A stretch of DNA of 51,782 nucleotides, taken from Sporosarcina aquimarina. GTDB taxonomy: Bacteria; Bacillota; Bacilli; Bacillales_A; Planococcaceae. The notes under the pieces are model-generated. The model was not told the origin of the DNA. It made no database searches and saw only the letters and a program-made list of their open reading frames with translations. The position numbers and the translations under genes were made by a program. This document shows positions 36,686 to 44,531 of this stretch, piece after piece. Within the stretch, counting starts at the first letter, position 1. The number at the start of each line of letters is the position of its first letter. Where the stretch lies: assembly GCF_019748715.1 (NCBI RefSeq), contig NZ_JACLBZ010000003.1, forward strand, positions 1 to 51,782, written 5' to 3'.

Positions 36686-36848
36686 GTAGCGCTCCATACA
36701 TTACCGCTGTATGACAAGATCATTCCTCTTCGAAATGACCCCAACCTGAGAAGTTGACCCTTCTCAAACTTCGGCATTGTCTCCTTTCAATTGCGGTCAT
36801 CGACGTCACTCTCTCGCAAAATACTTATAAACAATGCAACCTCTACGT
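36686..36848 (-). ncRNA. Lysine riboswitch (L-box) aptamer
   Basis: Read 5' to 3' on the minus strand, the conserved L-box blocks occur in the right order: GTAGAGGTTGC at the 5' end, AAGTA, then GAAAGG and GCCGAAG. A TGAGAAG/CTTCTCA stem with GGTTGGGG follows, then TTGTCATAC, and GTATGGAGCGCTAC at the 3' end. The terminal GTAG and CTAC close the P1 helix. The length of about 163 bases is normal. A terminator follows at 36577-36622. It is expected to switch off the transporter gene at high lysine. Confidence 0.85.
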
Positions 36849-36872
36849 AAGTCTCGATATTCTTCTTTTAAC

Positions 36873-36901
36873 AGTGTAGCAATAATCGACATTGTTCACA
36901 A
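36873..36901 (-). promoter_or_regulatory. Promoter of the lysine riboswitch transcript
   Basis: On the minus strand TTGTGA (36901-36896), 17 bases, then TACACT (36878-36873) with a TGC extension. It lies between the yunB stop and the riboswitch, which it would transcribe from about 36866. Confidence 0.55.
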
Positions 36902-36908
36902 TAGCCTT

Positions 36909-37676
36909 TTATTCCGGTTCTTGCAACGGGACCTCTATTTGTGCCGGCGTCTGCTCTCCTTTCGAATAAATTTGCGGAACTTTTCCTCTGATCAAGCCCA
37001 TCGCGACAGGCATTCTCTGCGTTACTACGCTCTTACTCGTTGCAAGCGGAACGATAATCTGAACATTCACGTTCACCAGCAAGGTCACTTCTACATAGGC
37101 ATTATTTATCCCGAATTCCTGTATATCCGTTTCCACATCGGTGTGGACGTTTCCCATGACATGAAAACGGATCGGAATTTTCGGACCCAAGTTGCCGAGC
37201 AACGGAATATTGGTCGCTTGCCCGAGCGGGACAAAGAAAACGACGCCTTGCTCTTTCGCCATCATTTCAGGATTATACTCCAAATCACCTAACGGCGGCA
37301 GCATGTCTAGATCGCCACCTTCTGCACGTTCAAGGTGATCTTCAACCAATTGATGAACTTCCGCCATAACCTGACTGATGATTTCCGTATTAAATTTCGT
37401 CGTGACGGTATCTCGTGTCTCATCCGGCACATTTTCAATTATTTCATTGATATCATACACGCTCGTAGATCGTGCATTGATCGCTTGGCTGATTACATGG
37501 CTGGCTATTTTCTGCGTTTGTTTTTCAGCATATTGCGTATAGATTGGGGTCAGCTGTTTATTGACTGAGTAAAAAAATAAGGCGACTGCTATGAAAATCG
37601 TCGGAATGATCAACCTCAGCCAATTTCTCGCATAACTTCTTTTTCTCGGTCTTTTTTGATTCGTATAAAACCGCAA
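36909..37676 (-). CDS. yunB: Sporulation protein YunB
   Basis: A 255-residue membrane-anchored protein. A basic N-terminus is followed by one membrane helix (WLRLIIPTIFIAVALFFYSV, about 19-38) and an extracytoplasmic domain with IASHVISQAINA, FFVPLGQATNIPLLGNLGPKIPIR (split near 145-168) and a Val-rich C-terminal sheet. This matches YunB of B. subtilis, a mother-cell (sigma-E) protein of sporulation. The TTG start follows AGGAGG at 7 bases. The ribosome site lies in the 3' arm of a strong hairpin, see 37682-37716. Confidence 0.9.
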   Translation of the reverse strand: MRFYTNQKRPRKRSYARNWLRLIIPTIFIAVALFFYSVNKQLTPIYTQYAEKQTQKIASHVISQAINARSTSVYDINEIIENVPDETRDTVTTKFNTEIISQVMAEVHQLVEDHLERAEGGDLDMLPPLGDLEYNPEMMAKEQGVVFFVPLGQATNIPLLGNLGPKIPIRFHVMGNVHTDVETDIQEFGINNAYVEVTLLVNVNVQIIVPLATSKSVVTQRMPVAMGLIRGKVPQIYSKGEQTPAQIEVPLQEPE

Positions 37677-37681
37677 AACGA

Positions 37682-37716
37682 CGCCTCCTGCTTCACATTA
37701 TGCGAATCAGGAGGCG
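37682..37716 (-). promoter_or_regulatory. Hairpin enclosing the yunB ribosome site
   Basis: The minus-strand RNA pairs CGCCTCCTG with CAGGAGGCG (37716-37708 with 37690-37682). It continues inward with TTCGCA paired to TGTGAA, giving 15 pairs around a 3-base loop. The AGGAGG of yunB is in the 3' arm. The loop holds CATAATGT, loosely like a sigma-E -10 box. It follows yunD and could also act as its terminator, though the T run is poor. Confidence 0.6.
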
Positions 37717-37722
37717 GACATA

Positions 37723-39102
37723 CTAGCTCTCATTAAAATATTTTTTTCCATACCAGCCTAGGACATCGCGAATCATCTCAGGCATGATATATTCTTTAGG
37801 AACATCCTTTAATAGAGGAAAGAAAAATCCGAATGTAAACATATCCAATGTAGCGAGCCTATACGTTTCGCCAGGCTCCACTGCCCGGTTGCCTGCAAAT
37901 AATTGTCCGTCCTGATTGCGGAATAATCTTTCATGAACCATGCTTCCCATGAATGTTCCCCGGAATCCCAAACCTTTGATTTCCAATTCCGTCCACTTCG
38001 GATCAAGTGATTGTTCATAAACCTGAAGTAATTCCGAACCGTCCAAGTGTACGATGCAAGGATTGATCGGATGCGGCAACAACGAATGTAAATCACCTCT
38101 TGTCACCCAACCCTCGTCTAGACTTCCAAGGAAAATCCCGGCGTTAAAAAGTGCACATTCCGCATGCGTATAAGCTAAAAGCGCACGTCCGAAAAAGGAT
38201 GAAAGCGGGCTTTCTGCTGTCAGCTTCTGAGCCAGCGGGGAAGGGTTATAGAAGACAGGCACTTGCAAAGCTTCCTCTCCTTCAGAAAGATAGGCATTCA
38301 CCTGTTCAACATCTTCTGCTGTTTGCTCCATCGTATTGGTAGGAAACACACCGGCCTCCATATGGACAACCTGATTCGTCATGCGATCGATCTCGACTTG
38401 GATATGGCCGATGTAATGACCAAACTTCTCTGCCGCACCAAGCAATGTATCCTCAATCCATTCTCCGTCCTTCAATAAATGGTGGGTATGTCCTCCTAAA
38501 ATAATATCTAATGCCGGATATTCCGCCGCCAGAAGGCGATCTTCATTGATGCCTAAATGTGATAAGCAAACCACGAGATCTGCTTGTTGTCGAATACGAA
38601 CTAACTGTTCCCGGATTTCTTTACGCGGCTCTGTCACTTTCCAGCCAAGCTGTCGATAAAAAGCATAGTACGGTGCAGTGGCTCCGATCACTCCAACCCT
38701 CACGCCATCTGTCGTTTCAAATATTTCAGAAGACTTTGCCCAAACTGGCTGCTCTCCATTTAGCTCTTTCAAATTACAGATCAATACATCAAACAGAGCA
38801 TCTTCATATAACGTTTCAAGCGTCTGTTTAGACATGGTGATCCCTTCATTATTGCCGATTGTCACGGCATCATATCCTACTTCATTCAATAACTTCACGT
38901 TGCCCTTGCCGTCCGTTCCTTCTGTAAAAGGATGGGATCGGTCAACATGATCACCAATATCAAAAATGAAACAAGCCTCGCCTGCCTCTTCCGCCTGCTC
39001 TTTACGTTGCTTCAGAAAACGTCTGATCTGCGGCCAATTTTCGAAATGGCTATGTATGTCGTTGGTATGATAAATGTGAATCGTAGCTACCGTTTCTTTC
39101 AT
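37723..39102 (-). CDS. yunD: 5'-nucleotidase-type metallophosphatase (YunD)
   Basis: A 459-residue protein. The calcineurin-type domain has IYHTNDIHSHFENW near residue 10, FDIGDHVDRS near 46, IGNNEGITMS near 80 and ILGGHTHH near 200. The C-terminal 5'-nucleotidase domain spans about 290-440. No signal peptide is present, so it is cytoplasmic, unlike secreted UshA-type enzymes. The start is the ATG six bases after GGGGATG; five more codons overlap the yunE stop. In the yunF-yunE-yunD group. Confidence 0.92.
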   Translation of the reverse strand: MKETVATIHIYHTNDIHSHFENWPQIRRFLKQRKEQAEEAGEACFIFDIGDHVDRSHPFTEGTDGKGNVKLLNEVGYDAVTIGNNEGITMSKQTLETLYEDALFDVLICNLKELNGEQPVWAKSSEIFETTDGVRVGVIGATAPYYAFYRQLGWKVTEPRKEIREQLVRIRQQADLVVCLSHLGINEDRLLAAEYPALDIILGGHTHHLLKDGEWIEDTLLGAAEKFGHYIGHIQVEIDRMTNQVVHMEAGVFPTNTMEQTAEDVEQVNAYLSEGEEALQVPVFYNPSPLAQKLTAESPLSSFFGRALLAYTHAECALFNAGIFLGSLDEGWVTRGDLHSLLPHPINPCIVHLDGSELLQVYEQSLDPKWTELEIKGLGFRGTFMGSMVHERLFRNQDGQLFAGNRAVEPGETYRLATLDMFTFGFFFPLLKDVPKEYIMPEMIRDVLGWYGKKYFNES

Positions 39103-39107
39103 ATAGG

Positions 39108-39932
39108 TCATCCCCAAATCCCCTCATAGATTGAATGCAATCCAAAGACGAGTAAAATGATACGTATGACTAAAACCAATGTATCTGATTTCATTTTGCC
39201 ATTTAAATAAGCGCCTAGCATTCCACCGAGATATGCTCCCGGGACAACTGGTATGGTGTAAAGCCACGGCACATTTCCAAGTGAAATATGCGAAATCGAA
39301 TTGACGACTGCCGACAAGAACACCATCAGCATCGACGTTGCTACCGCTACATGCGGCGGGAATAAGAACAATAATATCATTGCAGGTACGATCATCGTAC
39401 CTCCGCCGATTCCGAATAAACCAGATGTCAGACCGATGAACAGCGACAATAAGACAGCAAACCAAATTGGATAGCCATACAGATGTGTCTCACCTTGCGG
39501 ATCGGTAAATGAAATCTTTTTGCCGTTATCGACAAACCAACGAATTGGCTTCAAGTACTTCCTAGTCAGTAGCAGGGTGGACAATACGATCAGTAAAATA
39601 CCGAAATATAAATTAAATGATTGAATGCTTAAGCTCTTGTTGATCCAAGCCCCTACTACGATGCCGGGTATACTCGCTATGAAAAATAAAAAGGCACTGC
39701 GATAGTCAATCGTTTTCACTTTCATATAAGAAAGCGTCGAACCAAGCCCGTTCGCGATCATCATAATGACGGACAAACCAACTACGCTTTGCGGTGTGAT
39801 GTCTGGAATCATTCCGAGATTCAGACCGACGAACAATGTGATAGGCACAAGAATCGTACCGCCGCCTAGACCCGCTATGGAGCCGATGACACCTGAAGCC
39901 AAGCCGATTAATGCCAGGATTGCATATTCCAT
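39108..39932 (-). CDS. yunE: TauE/SafE-family membrane permease (YunE)
   Basis: A 274-residue protein with eight or nine helices and the two-fold repeat of TauE/SafE transporters: GSIAGLGGGTILVP near residue 17 and SGLFGIGGGTMIVP near 170. The family exports or imports sulfur-containing or organic anions; the substrate is unknown. It overlaps yunF by one base (TAATG), so it is translationally coupled. Confidence 0.91.
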   Translation of the reverse strand: MEYAILALIGLASGVIGSIAGLGGGTILVPITLFVGLNLGMIPDITPQSVVGLSVIMMIANGLGSTLSYMKVKTIDYRSAFLFFIASIPGIVVGAWINKSLSIQSFNLYFGILLIVLSTLLLTRKYLKPIRWFVDNGKKISFTDPQGETHLYGYPIWFAVLLSLFIGLTSGLFGIGGGTMIVPAMILLFLFPPHVAVATSMLMVFLSAVVNSISHISLGNVPWLYTIPVVPGAYLGGMLGAYLNGKMKSDTLVLVIRIILLVFGLHSIYEGIWG

Positions 39933-40792
39933 TAGTGATCCTCCTCAAACAAATCCAACTGCTTGGTGGGCGGCTGACCATACTCTATGTTGAAAAGGTT
40001 TGCGAACTGTTTCGCGTTCTTTGCTGCATGCTGACCCGAGTTGTTATTAAAAATGATATATACATCTTGCGCTTGCTGCTCCAATGTCTGGACAACTTTT
40101 CGCAACCCCTCTAGCTCTGCTTCATTATAGTCGTATAAATAACGAACCTTCCTCCACGCCTTGCTGTCTCCCGTTGTATTGACCCATCCTTTGTCGTTAC
40201 GTCCGTGAAGACGCAATAATACCTTGGAGTCCGTCGCAACCGGAACGAGCGGCACACTGCCATCACCTACTTGCGGCTCATCGCAGACGCCATGGATAAT
40301 ATTCAGACCACGCAGAAATTCTAGAGTCTTCTCGCGATAGGCTGGTGAATACCAAGATTGATGGCGAAACTCCACCGCTATCGGTAAAGGTTGCAACTGC
40401 TCATGCACGAAGCGAATCCGCTCTACATTTTCTTTTTGACAATCAAACCAAGGTGGAAATTGTACGAGCACCATTGCGAGCTTCCCTGCTTCCACAAACG
40501 CACTCATCGATAGTTTGAATAACGAGAACATCTCTTCCTCTGAATCATAAGGAATCTTACCACGCTGATGACCTGTGATCCCTTGATAGGCTTTGACGAT
40601 AAACTGAAAATCAGCGGGCGTTTCATCCGTCCACTTTCGCATCATCTTTTCAGACTGGATTGCATAAAACGTCGAATCCAACTCCACAATCGGAAAATGT
40701 TGACTATAATCAAGGAGCTTTTTATTTGCTGCCGTCTTTTCATTATATAGGCTCGGGTGATCTCCCCATCCCGTCAAGCCGATGTGTATCAT
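39932..40792 (-). CDS. yunF: DUF72 family protein (YunF)
   Basis: A 286-residue TIM-barrel-like DUF72 protein starting MIHIGLTGWGDHPSLY, with FPIVELDSTFYAIQSE near residue 33, FQFIVKAYQGITGH near 62, PIAVEFRHQSW near 147 and LRLHGRN near 203. The fold suggests an endonuclease-IV-like or sugar-binding relative, but no function is established. The ATG follows GAGGGGAC. First gene of yunF-yunE-yunD. Confidence 0.9.
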   Translation of the reverse strand: MIHIGLTGWGDHPSLYNEKTAANKKLLDYSQHFPIVELDSTFYAIQSEKMMRKWTDETPADFQFIVKAYQGITGHQRGKIPYDSEEEMFSLFKLSMSAFVEAGKLAMVLVQFPPWFDCQKENVERIRFVHEQLQPLPIAVEFRHQSWYSPAYREKTLEFLRGLNIIHGVCDEPQVGDGSVPLVPVATDSKVLLRLHGRNDKGWVNTTGDSKAWRKVRYLYDYNEAELEGLRKVVQTLEQQAQDVYIIFNNNSGQHAAKNAKQFANLFNIEYGQPPTKQLDLFEEDH

Positions 40793-40915
40793 GGAAAGTC
40801 CCCTCCTTCAATCTTTAGAATAGTGTATCATACCTTATGTATTTTCGGAAAAAACGTTACTTTGAATCTATCGGTCTTCACATGCAGCAAGCGCTCATAT
40901 GCAATTTTCTAACCA

Positions 40916-40951
40916 TAAAAAAACGTTCCGGGTTTTATGCCCGAAACGTTT
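40916..40951 (-). terminator. Terminator of the glutaredoxin-rhodanese operon
   Basis: Stem AAACGTTCCGGG with CCCGAAACGTTT (40921-40932, 40940-40951, one mismatch), followed on the minus strand by a T run. Confidence 0.85.
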
Positions 40952-40958
40952 GTTATAG

Positions 40959-41309
40959 TTAGCCACGCCATGCGCTCATTCCGCCACGTACGTTGGTGAC
41001 AGTGAATCCTGCCTTTTTCAATTGACTGACTGCTTTTGAGCTGCGCATTCCGCTTTGACAAATGACTACAACTTCCTGTTCTTTTTTCAAACTGGCGACC
41101 TTACTATTTAATACGTGCAGTGGAATATTTTGAAATTCCTTAATATGTTTACCTTTATATTCTGCCGGTGTGCGCACGTCAATGAACTGAATTTTTTTAT
41201 CTCCCAAGATTACTTTCAATTCATCTGTCGAAATGGTGCTGATATCTTTAGCGGGCTTCATTCGCCAAATGAAAAATACGACAATTGCGACGGCGATGAT
41301 CCATCCCAA
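40959..41309 (-). CDS. Membrane-anchored single-domain rhodanese
   Basis: A 116-residue protein. An N-terminal helix (WIIAVAIVVFFIW, 3-15) anchors a rhodanese domain with FIDVRTPAEYKGKHI near residue 37 and the active-site loop CQSGMRSSKAV with its Cys near 85. It transfers sulfane sulfur between thiols. The TTG start lies 8 bases after GGGGGAGG. Last gene of a three-gene unit with glutaredoxin and a small CxxC membrane protein, which points to persulfide or thiol homeostasis. Confidence 0.88.
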   Translation of the reverse strand: MGWIIAVAIVVFFIWRMKPAKDISTISTDELKVILGDKKIQFIDVRTPAEYKGKHIKEFQNIPLHVLNSKVASLKKEQEVVVICQSGMRSSKAVSQLKKAGFTVTNVRGGMSAWRG

Positions 41310-41331
41310 TATAATTTCCTCCCCCCGCTGC

Positions 41332-41484
41332 TTAGTTGGTCAATTCCACAATGACTAGAATTACACCCATCACGACGAACGCTACATGACCAATGCAAAA
41401 TCGAGGAAAAAATTTCTTTTCCATTTCTTCCGCTGTTTGAACCGTACATGTTTTGCATGTGAAGAGTTGCTTCATTCGTTTCAT
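41332..41484 (-). CDS. 50-residue CxxC membrane protein, unrecognised
   Basis: The protein begins MKRMKQLFTCKTCTVQTAEE, with CKTC at residues 10-13, a further Cys near 30 and one membrane helix (VAFVVMGVILVIVEL, about 34-48) to the end. Its ATG overlaps the glutaredoxin stop as ATGA, and the rhodanese ribosome site begins right behind its stop. It is therefore a real member of this operon and translationally coupled. The layout, a soluble CxxC head on a short membrane tail, suggests a small thiol or metal-binding adaptor. I know no family name for it. Confidence 0.7.
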   Translation of the reverse strand: MKRMKQLFTCKTCTVQTAEEMEKKFFPRFCIGHVAFVVMGVILVIVELTN

Positions 41485-41717
41485 GCGTCTAATGCAGCAT
41501 GAACACTTGCCGGATCATACCCTAATATCCATTTACCGTTTAACTGCGTTTGCGGCACACCCATTTGCCCTGTCATTTCCACCAGGCGCTGACCAGCTGC
41601 CGGATCTATCGTCACATTGATCGTTTCATAAGGCACATGAATTTCATCTAAATAATTTGTCATCATCGTACAGTAAGGACAAGTCGACGAAACATAAACC
41701 GTTGCTTTTGCAGTCAT
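41481..41717 (-). CDS. Glutaredoxin-like protein
   Basis: A 78-residue thioredoxin-fold protein with the active site SSTCPYCTMM (CPYC at residues 13-16), the cis-Pro region GVPQTQLNG near 53 and the end GYDPASVHAAL. It is a small NrdH/glutaredoxin relative that reduces disulfides or mixed thiols. The ATG follows AAAAGGGG. It is the first gene after the promoter at 41752-41780. Confidence 0.9.
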   Translation of the reverse strand: MTAKATVYVSSTCPYCTMMTNYLDEIHVPYETINVTIDPAAGQRLVEMTGQMGVPQTQLNGKWILGYDPASVHAALDA

Positions 41718-41751
41718 AATTAAAAACCCCTTTTCATTTGTTAATATCTAT

Positions 41752-41780
41752 AGTATATACCCCTAGCCGTATACGGTCAA
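41752..41780 (-). promoter_or_regulatory. Promoter of the glutaredoxin-rhodanese operon with CsoR/CstR-like operator
   Basis: On the minus strand TTGACC (41780-41775), 17 bases, TATACT (41757-41752) is a strong sigma-A promoter. The spacer holds the pseudo-palindrome ATACCCCTAGCCGTAT (41757-41772), with a CTAG centre and C/G tracts. That composition and placement are typical of CsoR/CstR-family operators, which respond to copper or persulfides. No regulator gene of that family is in the window. Confidence 0.6.
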
Positions 41781-41938
41781 CTAATCGGTTTTCATATTTT
41801 TAGGGCTGCCGGTGTAGAATGTACGTATCAAAGAACTGCGCTGTAAGAGAAAGTCTGTTTTTGTTTATGCACGTTTCACCTCTCCCACTTCCCTTCAGGT
41901 CCTGCCATAGAATTTATCAGTCACCAATTTGATAAAAT

Positions 41939-41964
41939 TGAAACCTTTCATTTACCTATCCGTA
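41939..41964 (+). promoter_or_regulatory. Sigma-W promoter of yuaF-floT
   Basis: TGAAAC, exactly 16 bases, then CGTA is a perfect match to the sigma-W consensus. It lies about 40 bases before yuaF. The yuaF-floT operon of B. subtilis is part of the sigma-W envelope-stress regulon, so both sequence and context agree. Confidence 0.85.
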
Positions 41965-42003
41965 GAATAAGAAACGAAAGAATATAGAAATGGAGGGATG
42001 GAT

Positions 42004-42537
42004 ATGGAGCTGTTCGGAATCGAAGTTCAACAGCTATATTTATATATCTTAATCATCGCAGGTATCATAAGCCTTGTGTATGTATTGATCAGTGATTTAG
42101 CTGATGGAGTTGGTGAACTAAGCCCATTTCTCGATCCAGCTGTCATTCTTGCGTTCATAACATTTACTTCGGCTACCGCATATCTATTAGAACTTATGAC
42201 ATCATTAAATAGTGGGAGCATCTTACTCATTGCGGCAGTCGTTGCTATTGTTTTAGACTTCTTACTCTATTTCTTCGTTTTAGTTCCGCTCAGATCCGCC
42301 GAAGTTTCGCTTGCCTACACAGATCAATCACTTACAGGTCTTGTTGGCAAAGTCATTGTTCCGATCCCAGTAGACGGATATGGCGAGATCATTATCGAAA
42401 CGGTGAATGGCAATTTAGCGAAACGTGCTGCCGGCTATGAGAATGAAGCCATTGAGTATGGAAAAGAAGTATTATTAATCGAAGTGGAAAATGGAACATT
42501 TTTCGTAAAAGAGTATGAGCCATTCCGCTTCAAATAA
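42004..42537 (+). CDS. yuaF: NfeD-like membrane protein (YuaF)
   Basis: A 177-residue protein. Three or four N-terminal helices are followed by a C-terminal OB-fold (about 105-177) with LTGLVGKVIVPIPVDGYGEI. This is the short NfeD form that accompanies flotillin, and YuaF works with FloT in membrane microdomains. The ATG at 42004 is 6 bases after GGAGGG; the one at 41998 directly touches the site. First gene after a sigma-W promoter, 18 bases before floT. Confidence 0.92.
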   Translation: MELFGIEVQQLYLYILIIAGIISLVYVLISDLADGVGELSPFLDPAVILAFITFTSATAYLLELMTSLNSGSILLIAAVVAIVLDFLLYFFVLVPLRSAEVSLAYTDQSLTGLVGKVIVPIPVDGYGEIIIETVNGNLAKRAAGYENEAIEYGKEVLLIEVENGTFFVKEYEPFRFK

Positions 42538-42555
42538 GTAAAGGGGGAAATCAGA

Positions 42556-44118
42556 ATGGGTTTTGGATTAATTGCAATAGGAATCGTAGCGTTTGTGTTA
42601 CTAGCTGTCATTGGTGTATATGTTCTGAAATACCGTACAGTTGGACCAGACGAAGCATTGATTGTGACAGGAAGTTATTTAGGTTCGAAAAATGTGCATA
42701 CAGATGAATCAGGAAATCGAATTAAGATTATTCGGGGTGGAGGTACATTTGTCTTCCCGGTTTTCCAACAAGCCGAACCGCTTAGTTTATTATCAAGCAA
42801 GCTGGAAGTCACCACACCTGAAGTCTATACCGAACAAGGCGTTCCGGTTATGGCGGACGGAACGGCAATCATTAAAATCGGTGGTTCCATATCTGAAATT
42901 GCGACGGCTGCAGAGCAGTTTTTAGGAAAATCAAAAGCCGATCGTGAGAATGAAGCAAAGGAAGTATTGGAAGGTCATCTTCGTTCCATCTTAGGTTCTA
43001 TGACAGTAGAGGAAATTTACAAGAATCGCGATAAGTTCTCACAAGAAGTTCAACGTGTCGCTTCTCAAGACCTTGCCAAGATGGGCCTTGTTATTGTTTC
43101 CTTCACCATTAAAGACGTGCGTGATAAAAACGGCTATCTTGATTCACTCGGTAAGCCGCGTATTGCGCAAGTCAGACGTGATGCAGACATTGCAACGGTT
43201 GAAGCAGAAAAGGAAACACGCATTAAAAACGCTGAAGCATCTAAAGAAGCACAAAAAGCGGAAATTGAACGTGCGACGGAAATTGCCGAAGCTGAAAAAG
43301 AAAACCAATTAAAAGTTGCAGAATACCGCCGTGAGCAAGACGTCGCAAAAGCACGTGCTGACCAAGCGTATGAATTGCAAACCGCTCGCTCCAAACAAGA
43401 AGTAACGGAGCAAGAAATGCAAATTCAAATTATTGAACGTCAGAAACAAATCGAATTGGAAGAAAAAGAAATTTTACGTCGTGAGAAGCAATATGACTCC
43501 GAAGTGAAGAAAAAAGCGGACGCGGACCGCTACGCAATCGAGCAAAATGCCGAAGCTGAAAAATCAAGACAATTAGCGGAGGCAGATGCAGAAAAGTACC
43601 GTATTGAAGCACGTGCCAAAGCCGATGCCGAAAAAGTTCGACTCGATGGTATGGCTAAAGCAGATTCCCAACGTGCGCAAGGTGAATCAGAAGCCGACAT
43701 CATCCGACTGAAAGGTCTTGCAGAGGCCGAAGCAAAACGCAAAATTGCAGAAGCCTTTGAACAGTACGGGCAAGCTGCTGTGCTTGATATGATTGTCAGA
43801 ATGCTGCCTGAATACGCAAGAGAAGTCGCAAGTCCACTAGGCAATATCGACAAAATCACTGTTGTGGATACAGGTGGCGGTGAAGGCGGCGGTGCCAATA
43901 AAGTCACTTCCTATGCGACAGATCTAATGTCTACGTTGCAAGAGACACTTAAAGCTTCTTCTGGTATCGACGTGAAAGAGATGCTGGAAAATTATTCAGG
44001 CAAAGGAAATATTCGTTCAAGTATTGAGGAGCTGACGAATGAAGTGATTCGTACAAAGCCAGACCCTATTGAATCGAAAACGAGTGAAATTGCGGCGACT
44101 GATGAAACTGAAAGATAA
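42556..44118 (+). CDS. floT: Flotillin-like protein FloT
   Basis: A 520-residue SPFH/band 7 protein. An N-terminal hydrophobic hairpin (about 5-25) is followed by the SPFH domain (about 30-200) and a long coiled coil of Ala/Glu/Lys repeats such as AEAEK and EAEKSRQLAEADAEK (about 210-400). A Gly-rich linker (GGGEGGG) and a charged tail follow. Flotillins organise lipid microdomains and protect membrane integrity. The ATG follows AAAGGGGGAAA. The yuaI gene seen in B. subtilis is absent downstream. Confidence 0.94.
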   Translation: MGFGLIAIGIVAFVLLAVIGVYVLKYRTVGPDEALIVTGSYLGSKNVHTDESGNRIKIIRGGGTFVFPVFQQAEPLSLLSSKLEVTTPEVYTEQGVPVMADGTAIIKIGGSISEIATAAEQFLGKSKADRENEAKEVLEGHLRSILGSMTVEEIYKNRDKFSQEVQRVASQDLAKMGLVIVSFTIKDVRDKNGYLDSLGKPRIAQVRRDADIATVEAEKETRIKNAEASKEAQKAEIERATEIAEAEKENQLKVAEYRREQDVAKARADQAYELQTARSKQEVTEQEMQIQIIERQKQIELEEKEILRREKQYDSEVKKKADADRYAIEQNAEAEKSRQLAEADAEKYRIEARAKADAEKVRLDGMAKADSQRAQGESEADIIRLKGLAEAEAKRKIAEAFEQYGQAAVLDMIVRMLPEYAREVASPLGNIDKITVVDTGGGEGGGANKVTSYATDLMSTLQETLKASSGIDVKEMLENYSGKGNIRSSIEELTNEVIRTKPDPIESKTSEIAATDETER

Positions 44119-44128
44119 TATAAGGAAG

Positions 44129-44165
44129 AAAATCCGAAGTGCTTTTATCAAGCGCTTCGGATTTT
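44129..44165 (+). terminator. Terminator of yuaF-floT
   Basis: A 14-bp stem with one G-T pair (44129-44142 with 44152-44165), ending in TTTTTT. Confidence 0.88.
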
Positions 44166-44531
44166 TTGTGTTCTTAATATGTTCCTTCAGATGGAGATGT
44201 AAAATTGATTGAAAAACTACTTAACTAATTTCGTGGACCTTATTTTCTTTTTGATCGATTTTGCCTTCCTAACCTATTTAATTAACTCAACTTTCACAGA
44301 CTTTTTATATGATTAGGACATACTTCATACAGAGGATCACTCTGCAATTGTAACCGAGAAATTCACTTTAAACAGTTTGACAGGTAAGCCGATTTTTTTT
44401 GAGTTTGTCGATTTATATAAATGTGGCAGTCGCAACACTTAAGAATACGTGGACAAGTTCATTTAAATCTAAATGAATGGCCACCGATAAAAATGCCCAT
44501 CCTATTCATAGGAAAGAATGGGGGGATCTTA
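44166..44531. other. Intergenic region before the BCCT gene
   Basis: About 365 bases without a supported gene. The BCCT frame is open from 44421, but that part has no ribosome site. TTGACA near 44379 and TATATAA near 44413 are not spaced as one promoter, so I name none. An osmotically regulated promoter would be expected here. Confidence 0.4.

Noticed and set aside
36686..36848. c-di-AMP, SAM or M-box riboswitch as alternatives for the lysW leader
   Set aside because: The ordered blocks, especially the 3' TTGTCATAC and TATGGAG-GCTAC parts and the 5' AGAGG, fit the lysine class; the hallmarks of the others are absent.
36834..37292. 152-codon plus-strand frame across yunB and the riboswitch promoter
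   Set aside because: It is the antisense shadow of yunB and has no ribosome site.
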